A stretch of 64,000 bases of DNA from Catellatospora sp. KI3 (lineage in GTDB: Bacteria; Actinomycetota; Actinomycetes; Mycobacteriales; Micromonosporaceae), in NCBI RefSeq assembly GCF_029948125.1, contig NZ_JASAMB010000020.1, forward strand, positions 111,254-175,253, given 5' to 3'. The position numbers and the translations under genes were made by a program. The notes under the pieces were generated by a model, which saw nothing but the letters and a program-made list of their open reading frames with translations, had not been told where the DNA came from and did not search any database. Shown here piece after piece: positions 27,814 through 37,306 of the stretch (positions are counted from its first letter, which is position 1; every line of letters begins with the position of its first letter).

Positions 27814-29030
27814 CCGGCCTCGACGACGTGATCACCCGGGTCCACCGCGCGGAGTGGGCCCGGCTGGTCGCGACCCTGGCCAGGCGCCTGGGCGACCTCG
27901 ACCTCGCCGAGGAGACCGCCGCCGAGGCGTTCGCGGCCGCGGTCGAGCACTGGCCGGTCGACGGCGTCCCGCCCAACCCCGGCGCGTGGCTGACCACGAC
28001 CGCATACCGCAAGGCCGTCGACCGGCTGCGACGCGAGGTCCGGCGCGCGGACAAGCACCGGGAGGCGCTGATGCTGTTCGACACCCCCGACCCGCCGGGC
28101 GCGATCGAGGACGACCGGCTGCGGCTCGTGTTCACCTGCTGCCACCCGGCGCTGGCCATGGAGGCGCGGATCGCGCTGACCCTGCGGATGGTCGGCGGCC
28201 TGACGGTGCCCGAGATCGCCCGCGCGTTCCTGGTCCAGGAGACCGCCATGGGCCAGCGGATCACCCGCGCCAAGGCGAAGATCAAGGCAGCCCGCATCCC
28301 GTACGGGGTGCCGCTGCGCGAGGACATCCCGGCCCGGGTCACCGGTGTCCTGGCCGTCCTCTACCTGATCTTCAACGAGGGCTACCTGGCCTCCGGTCCG
28401 GAGAAGGAGGCGGTGCGCGCCGACCTGACCGCCGAGGCGATCCGGCTGACCCGCCTGGTCCGCGCCCTGCTGCCGGCCGACGGCGAGACCGCCGGGCTGC
28501 TGGCGCTGATGCTGCTGACCGAGGCCCGCCGGGCCGCGCGGGTGGCGGTCAGCGGCGAGCTGGTGAACCTCGCCGACCAGGACCGGGGCGCCTGGGACCG
28601 GGCCCTCATCGCCGAGGGCCACGCCCTGGTCCGCGCGCGGCTCGCCTCCGGTCAGGCGCCGGGCCGGTACCAGATCCTCGCCGCGATCAACGCCGTGCAC
28701 ACCGACGCCCGCGACGTCCGCGACACCGACTGGTCCCAGGTCGTCGCGCTCTACGACCAGCTGCTGCGGCTCGACCCCTCCCCGATCGTGCGGCTCAACC
28801 GGGCGATCGCCGTCGCCGAACTCGACGGCCCGCAGGTCGCGCTGGCCGAGGTGGACGCGCTGCCGCTGGCGGGCTACCACGCTTACCACGCCACCCGGGC
28901 CGAGCTGCTGCGACGGCTGGGCCGCAGCGCGCAGGCGCGGTCGGCGTACGACCAGGCCATCGAACTGACCGGCAACACCGCGGAGAGGGCGTACCTGATC
29001 CGGCGGCGCGACCAGCTCGCGGGCCGCTGA
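27810..29030 (+). CDS. ECF42-group RNA polymerase sigma factor with C-terminal TPR-like domain
   Basis: 406-residue extracytoplasmic-function sigma factor. Sigma region 2 near residues 10-75 (GAWLTTTAYRKAVDRLRRE), region 4 near 110-165 (VGGLTVPEIARAFLVQETAM), followed by a long DUF6596/TPR-like domain to the end containing YLIFNEGYLASG. This extended architecture and the upstream DGPF gene define group ECF42, which has no anti-sigma factor and is thought to be controlled through its C-terminal domain. Translationally coupled to the DGPF gene. Confidence 0.9.
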   Translation: MTGLDDVITRVHRAEWARLVATLARRLGDLDLAEETAAEAFAAAVEHWPVDGVPPNPGAWLTTTAYRKAVDRLRREVRRADKHREALMLFDTPDPPGAIEDDRLRLVFTCCHPALAMEARIALTLRMVGGLTVPEIARAFLVQETAMGQRITRAKAKIKAARIPYGVPLREDIPARVTGVLAVLYLIFNEGYLASGPEKEAVRADLTAEAIRLTRLVRALLPADGETAGLLALMLLTEARRAARVAVSGELVNLADQDRGAWDRALIAEGHALVRARLASGQAPGRYQILAAINAVHTDARDVRDTDWSQVVALYDQLLRLDPSPIVRLNRAIAVAELDGPQVALAEVDALPLAGYHAYHATRAELLRRLGRSAQARSAYDQAIELTGNTAERAYLIRRRDQLAGR

Positions 29031-29147
29031 TCCGTTCTTGCCGGTGGCGTGCCGGTCTAATGCCGACTCCTTTCCTGGTGACCGGCGGCTCCTTATTGGA
29101 AATTGGAATGCATAAAGCGATTCCGATTTCGAATGAAGGAGAACACG

Positions 29148-29765
29148 ATGCGCCTCTCGACCGGACGGATCAGCCGGGTCATCGCCATCGCGCTGATCGC
29201 CCTGACGGCATCGACGGCAAGCGTGCTCGGCACCGCCGCACCAGCCTCGGCCGCCGCTTCACGCGAGCTGAGTTACGAGTTCCAGTGGCAGCAGAACGGC
29301 TACTACTGCGGCCCGGCCGCGACCCGGATCGCGCTGACCGGCCGCGGCTACTACTACACGCAGACCTACATCGCCGGCCAGCTCGGCACGACGACGAACG
29401 GCACGAATTCGGCGGCCGACACCACCCGGGTGCTCAATTCGCTCGGCGCCACCGGCTTCTACGAGACCAAGTGGATCCCCGGCAACTCGGCGACGCAGGC
29501 CGAGATCAACCGGCTGCAGTGGGACGTCGTCTACGACATCGACCGCAACTACCCGCTGGTGGTCAACGTCGTCGGCTCGGCGATGGACACCGACGGCGAC
29601 TGGCACAGCTACTCCGGCGGCCACTACCTGGCCGTGACCGGCTACAGCAACGACGGCTGGACCGTGAAGATCGCCGACTCCGCCGACGCCAACGGCTACG
29701 GCTGGTACTGGATGTCGACCGACCGCCTCGCGCACTGGATCGCCCTGCGGGGCTACTCCGCCTGA
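29148..29765 (+). CDS. Secreted C39-like cysteine peptidase
   Basis: 205-residue exported protein; ATG with GAAGGAG upstream, signal peptide ending at ASAA near residue 37. Matches the peptidase_C39-like family: Cys54 in NGYYCGPAATRIAL, His159 in GGHYLAVTGY and Asp177 in VKIADS form a papain-like catalytic set. Unlike bacteriocin-transporter C39 domains, it is free-standing and secreted. The leader contains an AT-rich stretch with GGAAT...ATTCC inverted repeats (29105-29124). Substrate unknown; processing of a peptide or wall component is plausible. Confidence 0.85.
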   Translation: MRLSTGRISRVIAIALIALTASTASVLGTAAPASAAASRELSYEFQWQQNGYYCGPAATRIALTGRGYYYTQTYIAGQLGTTTNGTNSAADTTRVLNSLGATGFYETKWIPGNSATQAEINRLQWDVVYDIDRNYPLVVNVVGSAMDTDGDWHSYSGGHYLAVTGYSNDGWTVKIADSADANGYGWYWMSTDRLAHWIALRGYSA

Positions 29766-29768
29766 CGC

Positions 29769-29815
29769 ACACACCCCGGCGGCCGCGCAGTCACTGCGCG
29801 GCCGCCGGGGTGTGT
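29769..29815 (+). terminator. 22-bp perfect hairpin terminator
   Basis: Arms at 29769-29790 and 29794-29815, exact complements, with a 3-base TCA loop, directly after the C39-like gene stop. It insulates that gene from cassette B. Confidence 0.92.
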
Positions 29816-29991
29816 CTCGCGGATTCACTGAACCGGCGCGGCACCTGCTCGACGCGTGACCGCTCTGCATCGACTCCCTGGCGAGGTGTCGGGGCAACGA
29901 CAGGTCTCAGTGGACTCAACCGGCATGGCGGTGCAACTAAAAGCCACCGCCGAGCGGTCTCTGTGCCGAGCCGAGATGTTGAGGAGCGGGG

Positions 29992-32961
29992 ATGCAGTTC
30001 AAGGTGCTCGGCCCGATCGAGGTATGGGCCGCCGGTCGGCGTGCCGTCCTGGGCGGGGCGAAGCCGCAGGCGTTGCTCGCCCTGCTGATGCTCGAACGGG
30101 GCAGGGTGGTTCCGGTGTCCCGGATCATCGATGTGATCTGGGGCGAGCATCCGCCCGAGACGGTCCGCTCGATGATCCAGGTCTATGTCGCGACGCTGCG
30201 CCGCTCGCTCGCCGAGGTGGGGCTGGCCCAGGTCATCGTGACGCGGGCACCTGGCTACCTGCTGGACATCCCGGCGGAGGCACTCGACCGGGACGTGTTC
30301 GCCGACCTGGTCGCCAGGGCCCGGGATTCCGCCGGCGCGGCACGGGTGGAGCTGCTGCGCGATGCGCTTCGGCTGTGGCGGGGACCGGCCCTCGCCGGTC
30401 TGGCGCAGTCCGCGCTCGCCGGCGAGGCGATGCGGCTGGAGGAGTCGTGCCTGGCGGCGCTGACTGATCGGCTGGCCGCCGAGCTCGACCTCGGCTGGCA
30501 CGACGAGATCGTGGCTGAGCTGACGGCTCTGGTCCGCACCCATCCTGCCGACGAGAGGCTGTGCGGCCTGCTGATGACCGCGCTGTATCGGCAGGGCAGG
30601 CAGCCGGAGGCACTGGCCTGCTATCGCGACTGCCGGGTTCATCTCAGCGATGAGCTGGGCATCGACCCCGGGCCGGAGCTGACCGCTCTGCACGAGCGGC
30701 TGCTGCGTGGCGAGATCGCCACCACCGCCCGGGCCGCGGCCGTACCCAGGCTGCTGCCCCGGCTCGTGGACGACTTCACCGGGCGCCACGACGAGATCCG
30801 GCTGCTGACCCAGCCGGGGCAGAGCTCGCTGCGCGTCATCAGCGGGCCGGCCGGGGTCGGCAAGTCGGCCGTCGCCGCGCAGGTGGCCCGGCAGCTGGCC
30901 GCGTCGCATCCTGACGGTCAGCTGTATGCCGAGCTGCGGGGCATGACCGATACCCCGGCCCCGCACGGCGAGGTCCTCGTCCGGTTCCTGCGGGCGCTGG
31001 GCGTCGAGCCGACCGGCATCCCCGAGTCCACGGCGGATCGCAGCGATCTGTTCCGGAGCCTGGTCGAAGGCAGGCGGCTGCTCGTCGTACTCGACGATGT
31101 CCGCGACCTGGCCCAGCTGGGCCCGCTGCTGCCGTCGACGCCCGAGACCACGGTTCTGATCACTTCCCGCGACAGGCTGACCGGGCTGGCGGGCGCCCTG
31201 CTGATCGAGCTCGGCGTGCTGCCCTCGCCGCAGGCCATGGAGCTGTTCACCCGGATCGTCGGCGCGCAGCGGGTGGGGTCCGACCCGGAGTCGGCCCGGC
31301 GCATCGTCGGCCACTGCGCGGATCTGCCGCTGGCCATCCGCCTGGCGGGCGCCCGGCTGGCGAGCCGCAGCCAGCTGCCCCTGCGCTGGCTGGCCGACCG
31401 TCTCGCCGACGAGTCCCGGCGGCTCGACGAGCTGTCCACCGCTGACAGCGGGCTGCGGGCCAGCATCGAGCTGAGCAGCCAGTCGTTGCGCCCGCAGACC
31501 CGGCACGCGCTGCGGCTGATCGGCTATTTCGGGGTACCGGAGTTCGCCTGCTGGACCGTGGGCTGGCTCGCCGGCTGCTCGGCCGCGCAAGCCGAGACGA
31601 TCCTCGACGAGCTGGTCGAGGCCCAGCTGATCGAATGCCCGATGGTCGACCGGCTGGGCAATGTCCGGTACCGCATCCATGATCTTGTCCGGCTGTGGGC
31701 GTGCGAGCAGGCGACGGCCGGGACGGGTGCGGACGAGCTGAGCCTGGCGGTGTCGCGGGTGCTGCACGGCTGGCTCGGCCACATCCAGCGGGCCGGCAGC
31801 GACACCCCTCCCGACGACATCCGCTGGCGCGCGCACGGGCCTGCCGTCGACTCGGGTCCGGCCCTGCCGCAGCCCAGGGCGTGGTTCGAGGCCGAGCAGA
31901 CCTCTCTGGTCGCGGGGGTGGAGCGGGCGGCTTCGCTCGGGCTGCACGCGCTGGCCAGCCGATTCGCGCCCGACCAGTACTCGCCCGTGCTCAGCGGCGC
32001 CACCCGGTTCGACACCCGTACGCGCATCATCACCGCCATCCTTCAGGCCGCACGCCGCGCCGGCGACCGGCACATCGAAGCGCTCATGATCGCCGACCTC
32101 GGCCAGCTGTACTACCTGCAGGACCACTACGACCAGGCGCGCCTGACCTTCCAGCAGGCGCTCGACCTGTTCCGCGAGCAGGCCGACCTGCGCGGCCAGG
32201 CCGCCACGCTCGCCGGCCTGGGCGCGGCGTGCCGCGAACCCGGCCGCCTGCGGGAAGCCTTGCACTTCCTCGGCGAGGCGGCGACGATCCTGCGGCGTAC
32301 CCAGGACGACATCGGCATCGGCTACGCCCTGCGCATGTCCGGGTCCGTCCGGCTGGAGCTCGGCGACTACCCTCAGGCCCTGTCCGACCTGGAGGAGTCC
32401 CTCGTCGCCTACCGGCGCGCCGGCAGCCGCCTCGGTGAGGGCCTCACCCTGCGCAGCCTCGGCCTATACCACCGCGCGCTGTCGAAACTGGATGACGCGG
32501 TCGAGCTCTGCGAGCAGGCCGCGTCGATCTTCCGCGAGCTCGGCGACGCCTTCCTCGAAGCCTACGCGGTGCGGGCGCTGTGGAAGGCCCGGCTCCGGCA
32601 GGGCCTGGCCGACCAGCGGGGACTCGACCAGCTGGACTGGGTACTCGAGGTCAGCCGCCAGCATCACGACCGGTTCGGCGAGGCGGTCACCCTGCGGGTG
32701 CTCGGCCAGTGGCACCTCGCCGCCGGCGGCCCCGACCGGGACCTCGCCCTCGGTCTCGCCCGGCGCCATCTGAGCGAGGCGCTCAAGGTCTGGGCCACCA
32801 TGGAGGCTCCCCTGTGGACCGCCCGCACCCAGCACGATCTCTCGCTGGTCGCCGATCGGCAACGCCGGACAGCGGAGGCGCAAGCGCTGCGGCAGCAGGC
32901 CATGAAGGTCTTCCGCGATCACGGCGCTCGCGAGTATCAGGAGCTCACGGCCGCTGAATAA
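29992..32961 (+). CDS. SARP-STAND regulator with TPR domain, cassette B
   Basis: 989-residue paralog of the cassette A SARP protein. DNA-binding domain at about 1-95 (GAKPQALLALLMLERGRVVP), BTAD at about 100-240, ATPase with P-loop SGPAGVGKSAV near 283 and LLVVLDDVRD Walker B near 363, then TPR units (EALHFLGEAATILRR) from about 690. The C-terminus KVFRDHGAREYQEL matches VFHDHGAREHAEL of cassette A. GGAGCGG lies upstream of the ATG. The NlpC-like and VanX-like genes follow in the same direction, so all three may form one transcription unit activated by this protein. Confidence 0.9.
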   Translation: MQFKVLGPIEVWAAGRRAVLGGAKPQALLALLMLERGRVVPVSRIIDVIWGEHPPETVRSMIQVYVATLRRSLAEVGLAQVIVTRAPGYLLDIPAEALDRDVFADLVARARDSAGAARVELLRDALRLWRGPALAGLAQSALAGEAMRLEESCLAALTDRLAAELDLGWHDEIVAELTALVRTHPADERLCGLLMTALYRQGRQPEALACYRDCRVHLSDELGIDPGPELTALHERLLRGEIATTARAAAVPRLLPRLVDDFTGRHDEIRLLTQPGQSSLRVISGPAGVGKSAVAAQVARQLAASHPDGQLYAELRGMTDTPAPHGEVLVRFLRALGVEPTGIPESTADRSDLFRSLVEGRRLLVVLDDVRDLAQLGPLLPSTPETTVLITSRDRLTGLAGALLIELGVLPSPQAMELFTRIVGAQRVGSDPESARRIVGHCADLPLAIRLAGARLASRSQLPLRWLADRLADESRRLDELSTADSGLRASIELSSQSLRPQTRHALRLIGYFGVPEFACWTVGWLAGCSAAQAETILDELVEAQLIECPMVDRLGNVRYRIHDLVRLWACEQATAGTGADELSLAVSRVLHGWLGHIQRAGSDTPPDDIRWRAHGPAVDSGPALPQPRAWFEAEQTSLVAGVERAASLGLHALASRFAPDQYSPVLSGATRFDTRTRIITAILQAARRAGDRHIEALMIADLGQLYYLQDHYDQARLTFQQALDLFREQADLRGQAATLAGLGAACREPGRLREALHFLGEAATILRRTQDDIGIGYALRMSGSVRLELGDYPQALSDLEESLVAYRRAGSRLGEGLTLRSLGLYHRALSKLDDAVELCEQAASIFRELGDAFLEAYAVRALWKARLRQGLADQRGLDQLDWVLEVSRQHHDRFGEAVTLRVLGQWHLAAGGPDRDLALGLARRHLSEALKVWATMEAPLWTARTQHDLSLVADRQRRTAEAQALRQQAMKVFRDHGAREYQELTAAE

Positions 32962-33051
32962 CGGGATTTGGCGCGCGTTTGGCGGTTTTTTGGCGGCGCC
33001 TCGGAAGCTTCTTCACGTCGGGCAAGCAGCGCGAGATGAAGGAGCTCCGAG

Positions 33052-34485
33052 ATGAGATTCGAGATGAAGAAGAACCTGCTGAGCAGGGTTGCGGGCGCCG
33101 GGATGGCGGTGCTCGCGGCGGCGGGCTTCGGCGTGGTGGGCGGGACGACCGTGACCATGGCGTCGGAGCCGCAGGCGGCGCAGGCCTACTTCGGCATGGG
33201 GCCGATGGTCTCCCGCGGCGACGTGCTGGCACGTGCGCGGAACTGGCTGGAGCGGGACGTCGAGTACTGCGCGAGCACCACACCGAGCGTCTGCGCCGGC
33301 AACGGCGCGCCATACACCAACGGGCTGGGCGGCACGAACCTCTACCGGCCCGACTGCTCCGGATTCGTCGCCATGGCCTGGAAGTTCGCGACGACGAGCG
33401 ACGGCTGGGCGACCCCGGACACCGACGCCCTCCTCTACAACGGCTTCACCGACGTGATCGCCTCGTCTTCGCTTCTTCCCGGCGACGCGCTGGTCAACCC
33501 GAAGGACGACAACCACGACGGCACCGCGTTCGGCGCCGGGGACGACGGCACCGGACACATCGTGCTGTTCACCGGCTGGGCCGACGCCGCCCACACCAGG
33601 ATCAACTACATCCACGAGTCCAGCGAGGCGAACGACATCTACGCGGTCACCGGCGAGCTGTTGACCACCAAGATCAACAACCACTACAAGCCGGTGCGGT
33701 ACAAGCGGATCACCACCGGCAAGTACGACGACTTCGACAACGACGGCAAGGTCGACGTCATCGGCAGGGTGGCCGGCGTGAACGATCTCTACCTGTACCG
33801 CGGCAACCGAACCGTGCTCTCCGGCCAGTCGACCGCGGGGATCGGCTGGGGCGGCTTCGACATGGTGACCTCCGCCGGGGACTTCGACGGCGACGGCAAC
33901 GCGGACCTGTTCGCCCGCAACAGCACCACCAAGGACCTCTACCTCTACCCGGGCACCGGCGGCGGCCAATTCGGCGCCGCGCTCTACCTGGGCATCAACC
34001 TGGCGTCGTACGAGATGATCGTGGCGCCCGGCGACTTCGACCGGGACGGAAAGGCCGACCTGATCGCCCGGGCCACCAGCACCAAGAACCTGTACCTGTT
34101 CAAGGGCAACGGTTCCGGCGGCTTCACGGGCTCGGCCGAGATCGGGGTCAACTGGGGGGCGTTCGACCGGCTCATCGCTCCCGGGGACTTCAACAACGAC
34201 GGCAACATGGACCTCGTCGCCCGAGACGCGGCGACCACGAACCTGCTGCTGTACAGCGGCAACGGCGCCAACGGGTTCAGCAACGTCACCCAGATCGGCA
34301 TCGGCTGGGGCGCGTTCGACCTGTTCGTCGGCGCGGGCGACTTCGACGGCGACGGCAACGCCGATCTGATCGCCCGGAACTCGTCCGACATGGAGATGTA
34401 CCTCTACAAGGGCAACGGCTCCACCGGGTTCACCGGCTCGTCGATCATCGGCTACGACTTCCACGCCTTCGACATGCTCTTCTGA
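33052..34485 (+). CDS. Secreted NlpC/P60-like protein with FG-GAP repeats, cassette B
   Basis: 477-residue exported protein; AAGGAG seven bases before the ATG, a second ATG four codons on. Signal peptide to about residue 45. The N-terminal domain (about 50-225) is paralogous to the cassette A protein: Cys102 in YRPDCSGFVAMAW, His169 in TGHIVLF, and NHYKPVRYKRI at its end versus NYKPRRYKKI. From about residue 228 five repeats of about 51 residues carry calcium-binding FG-GAP/VCBS motifs such as FDGDGNADLFARN, likely a beta-propeller. Thus the same hydrolase-like domain is joined to a different propeller. Probably acts on cell wall; specific substrate unknown. Confidence 0.82.
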   Translation: MRFEMKKNLLSRVAGAGMAVLAAAGFGVVGGTTVTMASEPQAAQAYFGMGPMVSRGDVLARARNWLERDVEYCASTTPSVCAGNGAPYTNGLGGTNLYRPDCSGFVAMAWKFATTSDGWATPDTDALLYNGFTDVIASSSLLPGDALVNPKDDNHDGTAFGAGDDGTGHIVLFTGWADAAHTRINYIHESSEANDIYAVTGELLTTKINNHYKPVRYKRITTGKYDDFDNDGKVDVIGRVAGVNDLYLYRGNRTVLSGQSTAGIGWGGFDMVTSAGDFDGDGNADLFARNSTTKDLYLYPGTGGGQFGAALYLGINLASYEMIVAPGDFDRDGKADLIARATSTKNLYLFKGNGSGGFTGSAEIGVNWGAFDRLIAPGDFNNDGNMDLVARDAATTNLLLYSGNGANGFSNVTQIGIGWGAFDLFVGAGDFDGDGNADLIARNSSDMEMYLYKGNGSTGFTGSSIIGYDFHAFDMLF

Positions 34486-34508
34486 CCCGCAGCCCGGTCA
34501 TCGATCAG

Positions 34509-34553
34509 GCCACCGGTGCGATCGCCGAGAACGACGGCGACCGCACCGGTGGC
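34509..34553 (+). terminator. 19-bp hairpin between the NlpC-like and VanX-like genes of cassette B
   Basis: Arms 34509-34527 and 34535-34553, one mismatch, 7-base loop. It lies 23 bases after the NlpC-like stop and 33 bases before the VanX-like start, so it may end or attenuate transcription before the dipeptidase homolog. It is the positional counterpart of the hairpin before the cassette A dipeptidase, but its sequence is unrelated. Confidence 0.75.
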
Positions 34554-34586
34554 AGTTGCCTTCCTCCCCGAACAGGTCCGAGACAC

Positions 34587-35117
34587 ATGGTCAACACTGA
34601 GCACCAGGGCTGCCCCGAGCAGCTGGTGGATATCCGCGGGTCGATCGCCCTGAGGCTGCACGACAGCCTGCTCTCCGGCGGCGGCCCCGTTCTTCTGCGG
34701 GCAGGGCTGGTCGACCGGCTCGTCACGGCGCAGACGCTGCTGCCCGCGAGCCTGCGACTGCTGGTGGTGCTTCCGCTCTGGCAGCCGACTGAGGCGCCGG
34801 TCCCGGCCTGGCCGGTCGATCACCGGTCCGGCCACTCGGTAGACATGACGCTGTGCACGGCAGGGGGTCGCGAACTGCTTCCCTCTGCCGGATGCGGCAC
34901 AGCGGCCTGCCACACCACGCCGGGCGTCGCCGACGCCGCGCCGCCAGGCAGGTCGCCTGGCTGGAAGATGTTCGCGCGGGCGCTGCGCTCGGTGGGGTTG
35001 GCCGACGACGCCGAACGCTGGTGGCACTGGTCCTCGGCGCCCGGACCGGCTACCGGCGACGGACTGCCGCCTCGATGGCTGCGGGCCGTCCGTCCCGCCT
35101 CCGGGGGCGTGGACTGA
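34587..35117 (+). CDS. Shortened VanX-like (M15D) protein, cassette B, probably inactive
   Basis: 176 residues, 34 shorter than the cassette A homolog, sharing DIRGSIALRLHDSLL, LVDRLVTAQTLLPASLRLLVV and the zinc motif DHRSGHSVDMTLCT (His and Asp ligands kept). The third ligand His147 is in RWWHW, but the catalytic Glu is replaced by Arg144, and the GYR substrate-binding arginine region is replaced by LPLWQP. A Cys-rich segment (CGTAACHTT) follows. No good ribosome-binding site precedes the ATG. It looks like a decaying or repurposed paralog; a binding role for D-Ala-D-Ala-like ends is possible but unproven. Confidence 0.65.
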   Translation: MVNTEHQGCPEQLVDIRGSIALRLHDSLLSGGGPVLLRAGLVDRLVTAQTLLPASLRLLVVLPLWQPTEAPVPAWPVDHRSGHSVDMTLCTAGGRELLPSAGCGTAACHTTPGVADAAPPGRSPGWKMFARALRSVGLADDAERWWHWSSAPGPATGDGLPPRWLRAVRPASGGVD

Positions 35118-35236
35118 GCCGGGACCTCTCTGCCACGGTGGGGGGTCGGACGGGCTGCCGCCGGGCGCATCCGGTCCGCACCACGTACAGGATCGCGTCC
35201 ACGACGTTGCGGGTGTTCGGCCGCCATCGCCGCGTC

Positions 35237-35280
35237 CCGGAGGCCGCAGCGGTCACCGATCGGCGCCGCGCGGCCTCCGG
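35237..35280 (-). terminator. Hairpin downstream of the DUF6069 gene
   Basis: CCGGAGGCCGC (35237-35247) and GCGGCCTCCGG (35270-35280), 22-base loop, ten bases beyond the stop on the minus strand. It also lies between convergent genes. Confidence 0.55.
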
Positions 35281-35290
35281 AGCGGGCGGG

Positions 35291-35695
35291 TCAGGCGGGT
35301 AGGCGCCGGGCGACCGCCGGGACCACGATCGCGGCCGCGACCAGATGGGTGAGCATCAGCAGCGCTCTGGTGGACACTGCGGCGTCCGCGACCACGTCCG
35401 GGACCAGGGACAGCACGGTCAGCACCACCGTGGTCCAGACGAAGACGCGTCGCGGGTGCCGCACCGTGCGGAACAGCACCGCGGCCAGGACCAGCCCGAC
35501 GGCCGAGAACACCGCCGTCAGCAGTGCGAAGCCCGAGATCGGGATCGGTACGCCGCCCACGTCGAGGCTGATCCCGGCGGCCCGGCCGGCGGCGGCGACA
35601 GCGGCCGTGGCGGCGCTGGCGACCGCCGTGGCGAGGGCGCCCACCGCGAGCATCCGGCCCAGGCTCATGGTCGCGGTGGTGTCAGTGGTGGTCAT
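35291..35695 (-). CDS. DUF6069-family four-helix membrane protein
   Basis: 134-residue integral membrane protein with four predicted hydrophobic segments (about 15-38, 50-72, 83-100, 110-130) separated by short loops such as RTVRHPRRVF, as in the actinobacterial DUF6069 family. ATG with GGAGGA upstream; codons before it are open but lack coding character. It lies downstream of the membrane-anchored DJ-1 gene and the GlxA-type regulator on the same strand, separated by 189 bases. Function unknown. Confidence 0.8.
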   Translation of the reverse strand: MTTTDTTATMSLGRMLAVGALATAVASAATAAVAAAGRAAGISLDVGGVPIPISGFALLTAVFSAVGLVLAAVLFRTVRHPRRVFVWTTVVLTVLSLVPDVVADAAVSTRALLMLTHLVAAAIVVPAVARRLPA

Positions 35696-35884
35696 GGTGT
35701 CCTCCGGTGAATCAGCGGCCGGAACGTCCGGCCTCCCATCAGAGGACGAACGGCGGCCCCCGGAATCGACACGGCACCCGCAACGATCTCGGCGGAACAG
35801 CGCGGAGGGCACCTGCCGACGCCACACGCCGCAGCTCACACCCGGCGGACAGGGGACGGCAGGTCTCCCGGTCCCTCCCGGTGA

Positions 35885-37246
35885 TCATGCACGGCGGCGG
35901 GGGCGGGACAGCAGGAGGGGGAGCAGGCCGACGGCGGTGGCGAGGGCGAGGGTCAGGGCCAGCAGGAGCGTCGGGCGCCAGGGCCAGGCGGGACCGTCGA
36001 GGGTCAGCTGGTCGGTGGGGTACTCGGTGAAACGGGCCGAGGCCAGCGCGGTGGCGCGGTCGGTGTGCGCGGCGAGGTCGCGCAGCACCGGGTCGAAGCT
36101 GAACTCGTCGGGGCGCTGCGCGGCGTGCGGCAACTCGATCCGCAGCTTGCGCGCTTGCGCCCAGCCGGTGAGCGCCGGGTCCACGGCGGCGGGGTCGCGT
36201 ACCCCGGGGACGAGGAACCGGTCGGCGTCGGCGTCGGCGTCGGACGCCGCGACGACGACCAGGGTCATGCCGTGGGCGGTGGTCACGGTGCGGCCGGTGC
36301 CCAGGGCGACCAGGGCGGCGGCGTTGGCGGTGCCGCCGTACAGCTCGAAGAGTGCCGCCGCGTCGAGCTCGCCGACCCCGTCGACCAGTCCCACCGCGAG
36401 CGTGGGTCGTCCCAGCGGGAAGGCCGCGTTCAGCGCGTACGGCAGGTCGCCGGGTCGCAGGCTCAGTGCGTCGATGGCGGTGCCGGCAGTCGGCGACCAG
36501 CCGGGGAAGTGGAGCCGCCCGCCGATCCGGGCCGCCTCGGCGGGTCCGGCGAGCAGCTGCATGACGTGCAGTGCGCCGACGACTCCGGAGGTCACGCCGG
36601 CGGTCGTGGTGAACGGGCCGTCGTCGACGTACCGGCGGCCGGCCTGCCAGCGCACGGCGGGTCGGCTGCCGCGGAGCCGGTCCAGGTTGGACCAGTGCGT
36701 GGTGGCCGCACGCCCGTCGAGCAGGCCCGCCGCCGCGACCACCTCGACCCCGGAGCACACGCCGAGGATGCGCGCGCCGCGTGCGGCCTGCCTGGCCAGC
36801 CAGTCCCGCAGCGGTGCCGCCGAGGCGGCCGCCGGGTCGACGAACGCGGGCACCACCACGACCTCGGGCGCCAGGTCGGGTCGGCGGTCGAGTTCGGACA
36901 CGGTGTAGTCGGGCAGCAGGTGCAGGCCGCCGGACAGCGCCACCGGCACCCTGGCCGTGGACACCGTGAAGACGGCGAACTGCTCGGACCGGGCGAAGAC
37001 CTCGTAGGGGGCGAGCACGTCGCCGACCACCGATCCGTCCGGCCCGGCCAGGACCGCGACCCGGTGCGGTCCTGGCGGCACCGGCCGGGGCGCGGGCCAG
37101 CCCGCAGCGGGCGGGTCGGGTGGCAGCGCGGCGAAGCTGGCGGTCATGGCCGCGGTGACGCCGGCGGCGGCGACGGCGGTCAGCGTCGCGGCGGCCAGTA
37201 TCAGGCCGGTCAGGGCCAGGGCGGTCCGGCGCAGGGCACGGGGCAT
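35885..37246 (-). CDS. Membrane-anchored DJ-1/PfpI-family protein
   Basis: 453 residues: an N-terminal membrane helix (about 8-35), a DJ-1/PfpI domain at about 60-260 with the nucleophile elbow GVCSGVEVVAAAGLLDG (Cys near residue 163), an uncharacterised segment, and a C-terminal membrane helix (LLLALTLALATAVGLL) before a basic tail. The DJ-1 part resembles the sensor half of GlxA-type regulators, including the ATTHW motif found in the next gene upstream, but it has no AraC DNA-binding domain. It starts 60 bases after that regulator and is probably its operon partner. Activity unknown. Confidence 0.75.
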   Translation of the reverse strand: MPRALRRTALALTGLILAAATLTAVAAAGVTAAMTASFAALPPDPPAAGWPAPRPVPPGPHRVAVLAGPDGSVVGDVLAPYEVFARSEQFAVFTVSTARVPVALSGGLHLLPDYTVSELDRRPDLAPEVVVVPAFVDPAAASAAPLRDWLARQAARGARILGVCSGVEVVAAAGLLDGRAATTHWSNLDRLRGSRPAVRWQAGRRYVDDGPFTTTAGVTSGVVGALHVMQLLAGPAEAARIGGRLHFPGWSPTAGTAIDALSLRPGDLPYALNAAFPLGRPTLAVGLVDGVGELDAAALFELYGGTANAAALVALGTGRTVTTAHGMTLVVVAASDADADADRFLVPGVRDPAAVDPALTGWAQARKLRIELPHAAQRPDEFSFDPVLRDLAAHTDRATALASARFTEYPTDQLTLDGPAWPWRPTLLLALTLALATAVGLLPLLLSRPRRRA

Positions 37247-37306
37247 CGTCTCTCCTTGCTCGGGGTGCGACAGGATCCGGGGGTACGGCAGGAAGGGCGG
37301 GACGGT

